Shown here one piece after another: positions 9,105-13,264 of a stretch of DNA of 13,264 nucleotides. Position numbers and translations under genes: made by a program. This DNA comes from Tubulinosema ratisbonensis (lineage: Eukaryota; Microsporidia; Tubulinosematidae), in NCBI GenBank assembly GCA_004000155.1, contig RCSS01000211.1:1-13264 (forward strand), in the 5' to 3' direction. The first letter of the stretch is position 1. The number at the start of each line of letters is the position of its first letter. The notes beneath the pieces were generated by a model. That model was given only the letters and a program-made list of their open reading frames with translations, ran no database searches and was not told the origin of the DNA.

Positions 9105-9130
9105 TAAGCGAATATTATAAAGGTTTAATA
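9105..9130 (+). repeat. Possible pogo-A right terminal repeat
   Basis: AAGCGAATATTATAAAGGTTT ends in a form resembling the inverted complement of pogo ends (ATAAAGGTTT.ACTG). The terminal CACTG itself is not preserved. Confidence 0.3.
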
Positions 9131-9239
9131 AAATTCTCAATTGAAAAATATACACAGAAATAAATAGAAACATTGAAAAATACAACTTAGTAAATTTGCA
9201 TAATTATATCGTTTAAGAAAAAATTCTTTGATAAACTTT

Positions 9240-10310
9240 TTAGAAAACTGAAATGAAAAAATATTGCTTATATTGTTATAAAGACAATAAGATGTTTATG
9301 ATATATATTAAAGCATCTAATTATTGCAATAATTTCAAGCGATTTTGTATAATAACCAAAAAATAATTATTAAATTTTTATTAAAAATAAGTGGCCCTTA
9401 ATTTAATTATACTTCCACATAAAACATAAGAAATACTTCAAATAAATTATTTTATAATACTTTTCGTTGATGCAGATATATTAAACTTGTTATAAATTGC
9501 TAAAAAATAAAATATTGATATTTCTTTGCACCAGAACAATATGATAATCTTATATTTGTAACCTTTTGTATCTAAAATGATTTCAATATATCAAAAAACA
9601 AATTTCATATAATACAGCAAACTCATATTTTTTTAAATTCTATTTTTTTCTCATAATTTTCTTAAACCACAAAACCCATGATTTATAAATTTTATACATT
9701 TTATAAGAGCATATATTTAAAAAAAATTATTAAAAACAATATCTATAATTTAAAATTAATATCATGACTAAAAAAGGTTCATAATACTCTGAATTAAATT
9801 GTTATTATTTTGAATAATCTTTTTATTTTAAATTTGGATTTTTTTATAAAATCTTCTTGAATTTTCAAAAAATGTCTCATTTTATTTTCAAAGTATACTA
9901 CGTTAACACATATAAATTTAATGAGTCATTTATGTTTGTGTATTTTAACAAAATGTCCTTACAAAATGTTAAAAGTCATAATTAAAAATACATTTTGTCA
10001 AACTTCGGAAAAAATATTTTATCTAGATTTAAAAATCAGATGATTTATTTTATTTTAATAAAATATAAAATTGTTATATTTTTTATAATTAAGTATGAAA
10101 TTATCTTCATTATTAAATAGTAAATAACTTTCTAACCTTAAAATTTCCTTTAATACAAACAAGTTTGTTAAAAGGTTCCAGTATTTACAAATACCTTAAC
10201 GAATAATAGCTTAGCAAATGGTTGTGTTTTACTTTAGACGAAAAACACTCAATTTCGCTAATTTAAAATTTGTAATTATATTTTTTTGTACGTTTTACTT
10301 TAATTTTTAA
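9240..10310 (+). pseudogene. Probable Merlin-type (IS1016-like) transposase relic 1
   Basis: Ordered plus-strand pieces fit a Merlin transposase. At 9253-9363 an ATG-started 37-codon frame has KKYCLYCYKDNKM ... NYCNNFKRFC, like the N-terminal zinc ribbon. At about 9380-9430 comes VALNLIIL, like the SKLPLxxIL stretch. At about 9514-9555 comes DISLHQNNMIILY, like ISxxTxxxWY. At 9911-9949 comes YKFNESFMFVYFNK, like VxIDESxFxxxKYN, with the first catalytic Asp changed to Asn (GAT to AAT). The frame 10137-10307 has NTNKFVKRFQYL, then RIIA-stop-QMVVFYFRRKT and NFANL, like the C-terminal KR...SYLxEFMWR...F.NLL. The second Asp and the Glu cannot be placed. Each match is short; the collinear order is the main argument. 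Spacing before the first Asp is too long by about 80 codons. Confidence 0.4.
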
Positions 10311-10724
10311 CTATAAGTTTGAATATTATTTAAATATCAACTCATACTGATTCTAAAAAAAGGTTTTAGTATTATTTTATTAATTATTTCAAAAATATTT
10401 AGCTACGAGAATTACTTAAAAAAATAGAATTGATTGGTTTACTTTTTATATATCAAAGCTGTTTATAAAGCTGAACATTGGCAAAAATTTTCTAGCTGTA
10501 TACATAAAGTTAATACTAAAAATATATTGCATTGTATTTTTTTTATACAATATTTTAATTGTCGTTTTGTTATGCAATAGGACTTAACCTTTTTAAACTT
10601 TTATGACATAAAAGTATTTCATTTTTAAAACTATAGTTATCTAATCAGATTAAAACATTAATGTTTAAAGTCAATCAATAGGTTTACGATGTTTTTATAA
10701 ACTACTCACATATATAACTTTATG
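10311..10724. other. AT-rich gap between Merlin-like relic 1 and Tc1-like relic 1
   Basis: No gene and no clear motif. It should contain the end of the Merlin-like relic and the start of the following Tc1-like element, but I could identify neither terminal inverted repeat. Confidence 0.4.
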
Positions 10725-11240
10725 TTGTTATTTAGGATTTTAAATGGTCAACAAGGATTTAAATAAACTTGATTATGTGTATTTATGACGTAAGATTATT
10801 AGTGTTTAGTTTTTGAAAAATATATTTAAGAGATCATGAAAAATTTTCAAATATTTTATTTTTTTAAAAACAAGATAAAAAAATACTTACAGAATATTAT
10901 TTACAAAACTTATTTAGAACAACTTTACTAACAATTATGTTTGGGCATGTAAATTTACATTAACTACATTGGTATTCCTAATACAAGTATAATTTTAAAA
11001 ACATTAATAAGATCACAAAAAATGCTTTCATAATACAATAATTATAATTTCCAAAAGTTGCACCATTCATGATTCAGTATTCAATTATTATTTTGAATAA
11101 GTTTTTGTATCTAAAATTATATAATAATATAAATTTCTAATATTTTTAAATAACGTTCGAAACAAATATTACTCTATTGTGTAAAATGAAAATTAAAAAA
11201 ATTAAAACCCTCAAATATATTACTTCTAAACTCTTGAATC
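10725..11240 (+). pseudogene. Tc1/mariner-like transposase relic 1
   Basis: Broken Tc1-like transposase. Frame 10725-10827: LLFRILNGQQGFK ... MT-stop-DY-stop-CLVFEKYI, like TVxRxLxxxGL...KPxLTxxxxxxRLxFAxxY. Near 10826-10860, RDHEKFSNIL resembles SDESKF; GAT at 10832-10834 would be the first catalytic Asp. Frame 10939-10989: VWACKFTLTTLVFLIQV, like VWGCFSxxGxxxLVFI. Frame 11043-11096: YNFQKLHHS, stop, FSIQLLF, like FQQDNAPxH...FL, with the QDNAP core and second Asp lost. Frame 11137-11181: NNVRNKYYSIV, like the segment after SPDLNPIENxW in which VRxxKYxSIxELK occurs. The blocks are in the correct order and spacing. The N-terminal HTH and both inverted repeats are not recognisable. Lies tail-to-tail with Tc1-like relic 2. 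Confidence 0.5.
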
Positions 11241-11572
11241 ATTATTTTTTTATAAAACTACTATAATTGTTTAAAAAGGTATATGAATTTTATTGTATTT
11301 TTTTTATTTAATTTACTTAATATGTTTTGAATATAATAAAAAAAATCTAAATATTAGGAAAAAAATTAAAAAATTAAATTTGTTTAATGTAAATTATATT
11401 TTAAAAATATTTTTATACTTCAAAGAAGATTATCTCAACAAAAAATTTCTATTATAAAATCATAAAAGTCAAAATTAAAATAGACTCATTTAAATTTAAT
11501 TACGTATAGCGTAACCTCTGGCTTTTCAAATATTTACAAACCAATATTAAAAATTAAATGTAATATTTCTTA
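11241..11572. other. Gap between two converging Tc1-like relics
   Basis: About 330 AT-rich bases with no gene. The 3' ends of both Tc1-like elements should lie here. No CAGTG-type terminus could be identified. Confidence 0.4.
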
Positions 11573-12290
11573 TTAAATAATTGTAATGTCAAAATCAATT
11601 TGATAGAATCTTTCGCTTAACTTATCTATTTCTGATTTTGACTTTTTAGTTAGTTGTTTAAATATACTCAAACATGTCTAATTTAATTTTAATCTAAATT
11701 CTTAACCGATATTCTTAAATTTAAATTATTTTTATAAACAATTTTTTTGCATATGCAACTGTTTTGTAAGGATTGTTGTCTCCTGAAACCCGAATCTGAA
11801 AGCATCCTTTTTTAAAATTCGAAAATCGTCACAAAAATAAACGTATAAAATAAACCAACCAAATTCTTCTTATTTCGCAATTCAATCTAACCATGTTTAT
11901 AAATATACAACTCTAAATACAATTTATGATTGTTTGCTAAAAAATTAATAATTAGAGTTTAAGATTTATTTTTAAATTAGAGGTTTTCAAATGCAGCGGT
12001 TTCCATCTGAGCACAAAATGGCAAACTTGATTTCATCTGACCATATAATTTTGTTTTAATAACATTTCTAATAAATTTCTTAAAGTGTATACAGCACACT
12101 ATTTTATGTTTTTTGCTTATTAGAAACTTTTATAATGACTATAAGTTTAAATGCCAGTATTTTCTAGGTGCTTTCATTTGTACAAAATGTATATTACATT
12201 TTCTTTTTGCTTTCCATTTTTTTCTCGTAAATATGACTATTGATTTTCGATCTCTTTTGCTGGATTCTAAAAAGTCAAAATTAAATCTGT
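11573..12290 (-). pseudogene. Tc1-like transposase relic 2 (DD34E type)
   Basis: Clear Tc1 transposase remains, read leftwards. 12264-12142: SSKRDRKSIVIFTRKK ... the region after the GRPR motif. 12129-12070: KFLISKKHKIV..IHFKKFI, like KPLISKKHKKARLEFAKK. 12046-11990: IWSDEIKFAILCSDGNRCI, almost the family WSDESKFNLFGSDGNRYVW, with the first catalytic Asp at 12037-12035, followed by TGA in place of Trp. 11780-11736: DNNPYKTVAYAKKLF, like QQDNDPKHTAKLxKxxF, preceded by TTTCAG with one base lost; second Asp at 11780-11778. About 33 codons on, a degraded LDLNPIEHVW site where Glu has become Arg (AGA, 11679-11677), giving the DD34E spacing. 11668-11576: an open 31-codon C-terminus starting SIFKQLTKKSKSEIDKL and ending at TAA (11575-11573). 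Upstream DNA-binding region is too degraded to place. Confidence 0.8.
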
Positions 12291-12807
12291 TAAGAATTTT
12301 TTTGCCATATTCTCTAGTCTACTGTTATAAATTTGTTTTAATATTTCTTCAAATCTCTCCTATCGTACCATCATAAACTTCACTTGAAATATAAAACTTT
12401 AACATAAACCATTTACAAAAATGGTTTCTTGTATTGAATTTTCTTTAATGATTAAATTTTTACACATTTTGTATAATGTGAACAAATAAACACACTCGAA
12501 AGACCTTCAAAGCGACTTATAAAAAATTTACGATGTTGTTTTATTTTTAAAATTGCTTTAATTTTTCTATCCCTAGTATTAATTTTTTTATTTTGAATAA
12601 ATTTGAGTATCTTTAATTTTTAATTAAAAAATAGTTTTGTAGCTTGAAAATAAATTTAAAATTTTATGTAGACATACATACATATCCGATTCTTTTCAAT
12701 TGTATGTTATTATTATTTTGTTTAGTTATTGAGTTTAAATAAGAACCTCTTTTTTAAGCTTTAAATTTTTTTTGAAAGAACTTATCTGATCTAAATGTTA
12801 CTAATAG
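12291..12807. other. AT-rich region, probably 5' part of Tc1-like relic 2 and beyond
   Basis: The minus strand at about 12350-12300 has FEEILKQIYNSRLENMAKKFL, faintly like a Tc1 helix-turn-helix (LYxSGxSxxxIAKKF). Otherwise nothing recognisable. TTTTTCTATCCCTAGTA at 12565-12581 could be a worn Tc1 end but has no partner. Confidence 0.3.
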
Positions 12808-13145
12808 ATTCCGCGTGGTAGAAGTCAAGCAATAATTTTTTTATATTTGTATAGTTTAGTTAAATGTCCTAGATATAGTAATTTGCAAATAAAATCAAAA
12901 ATCTCAGAACGAATTATGGATCAATTATAAGATTTTGGATGTAAAAAGTATATTATATAAGTGAATCTTTTTAATATGAAATCTTAGAAATATATAAATA
13001 ATAAGCAAGAATTATAATAAAGCATAACTTGATGTTAATAAGATATTTTTAATAAGTTACTCACCAAAAATATTTATTATATATTTTTTACAATGAAATA
13101 ATACTCGAGTTAATTGACAAAATAAAAGAGTTTAAAAATACACAA
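12808..13145 (+). pseudogene. Probable Merlin-type transposase relic 2
   Basis: Frame 12808-12927 is open for 40 codons: IPRGRSQAIIFLYLYSLVK, like IPLSKxIxFLYLWSL, then IKSKISERIMDQL, a stop, and DFGCKKYII, like ISxxTIxxWYxFCRxxI of Merlin (IS1016/IS1595-like) transposases. About 50 codons later (near 13108-13140) LELIDKIKEFKN might be the VEIDESKF site of the first catalytic Asp. No zinc ribbon is visible upstream. The rest would extend to or past the right edge, but a Tc1-type end begins at 13250. Base composition is clearly richer in G+C at 12810-12830 than nearby. Confidence 0.4.
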
Positions 13146-13249
13146 CGACTCAATATTACAAAAATATGATTTTTATTTTTGTTTTAGTTTATGTAATTAT
13201 TATAAATATGTCACCAAAAAAATTGGTCTTTACACTAGATATATATATA

Positions 13250-13264
13250 CAGTGAGGAAAAAAC
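13250..13264 (+). mobile_element. Start of a Tc1-like inverted repeat at the window edge
   Basis: The last 15 bases read CAGTGAGGAAAAAAC and are preceded by TA (end of an ATATATATATA run). CAGTG followed by a G/A-rich tract is a common form of Tc1-like terminal inverted repeats, and TA is their target. The element would extend to the right, outside this window. Fifteen bases alone cannot prove it. Confidence 0.45.

Larger units (their letters stand above)
5515..9130 (+). mobile_element. Decayed pogo/Tigger-like transposon (pogo-A), split by pogo-B
   Basis: A dead Tc1/mariner-superfamily element of the pogo/Tigger branch, plus orientation. Its transposase relic runs 5576-6041, is interrupted by pogo-B (6044-7764), and resumes at 7767-8620. 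Without the insert it is about 1.9 kb, normal for pogo elements. The ends are tentative: the left one at about 5515-5550 contains CGCTTA, the right one at about 9105-9130 reads AAGCGAATATTATAAAGGTTT. Read in reverse complement the right end resembles the left end only in part, so boundaries are approximate while the coding relic is the firm evidence. Confidence 0.6.

Noticed and set aside
10100..10260. Minus-strand reading with FVNTGTF...RKF, resembling the Merlin NHSxxFVNPxTG segment
   Set aside because: Needs three stops and skipped residues; the plus-strand reading of the same bases fits the Merlin C-terminus better and is collinear with upstream blocks.
12113..12376. 87-codon plus-strand frame
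   Set aside because: No ATG start (TTG); it is the antisense of the Tc1-like relic 2 blocks.
1..13264. tRNA, rRNA, CRISPR arrays, retrotransposon reverse transcriptase motifs
   Set aside because: Scanned by eye on both strands; no T-loop/acceptor pattern, no spaced direct repeats, and no YxDD-type motif in a credible frame.

Overview
The window is about 80% A+T and gene-poor. It looks like nuclear DNA of a microsporidian with an expanded, AT-rich genome. The evidence is: two compact intronless eukaryotic genes (CTP synthase and a strongly shortened UBA2); a CCCC tract three bases before the CTP synthase ATG, like the CCC start signal described in microsporidia; and long intergenic stretches full of decayed DNA transposons. 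A genus such as Edhazardia, Anncaliia or Hamiltosporidium is a guess. Single N bases in both genes indicate a draft consensus.

Layout. 1-877: no gene, one clear hairpin. 878-2758 (minus): CTP synthase. 2759-3284: spacer with the CTP synthase promoter region. 3285-4523 (minus): UBA2, the catalytic subunit of the SUMO-activating enzyme. About 4690-5173: plus-strand open pieces that look like an unrecognised dead gene. About 5515-9130: a pogo/Tigger-like element on the plus strand (pogo-A), split by a second one on the minus strand (pogo-B, 6044-7764) with a TA duplication. About 9240-10310: a probable Merlin-type transposase relic (plus). About 10725-11240: a Tc1-like relic (plus). 11573-12290: a second Tc1-like relic (minus), with its catalytic motifs readable. 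About 12808-13145: a second probable Merlin relic (plus). 13250-13264: what looks like the first bases of another Tc1-like inverted repeat running out of the window.

The two live genes are ordinary housekeeping genes (pyrimidine nucleotide synthesis and SUMO conjugation). They share orientation but there is no sign of a functional link. No transposase here is intact: all carry stops and frameshifts, and many changes are G:C to A:T. I found no RNA gene, CRISPR array or defence system. The most interesting content is the nested transposon graveyard, which an ORF caller misses completely.
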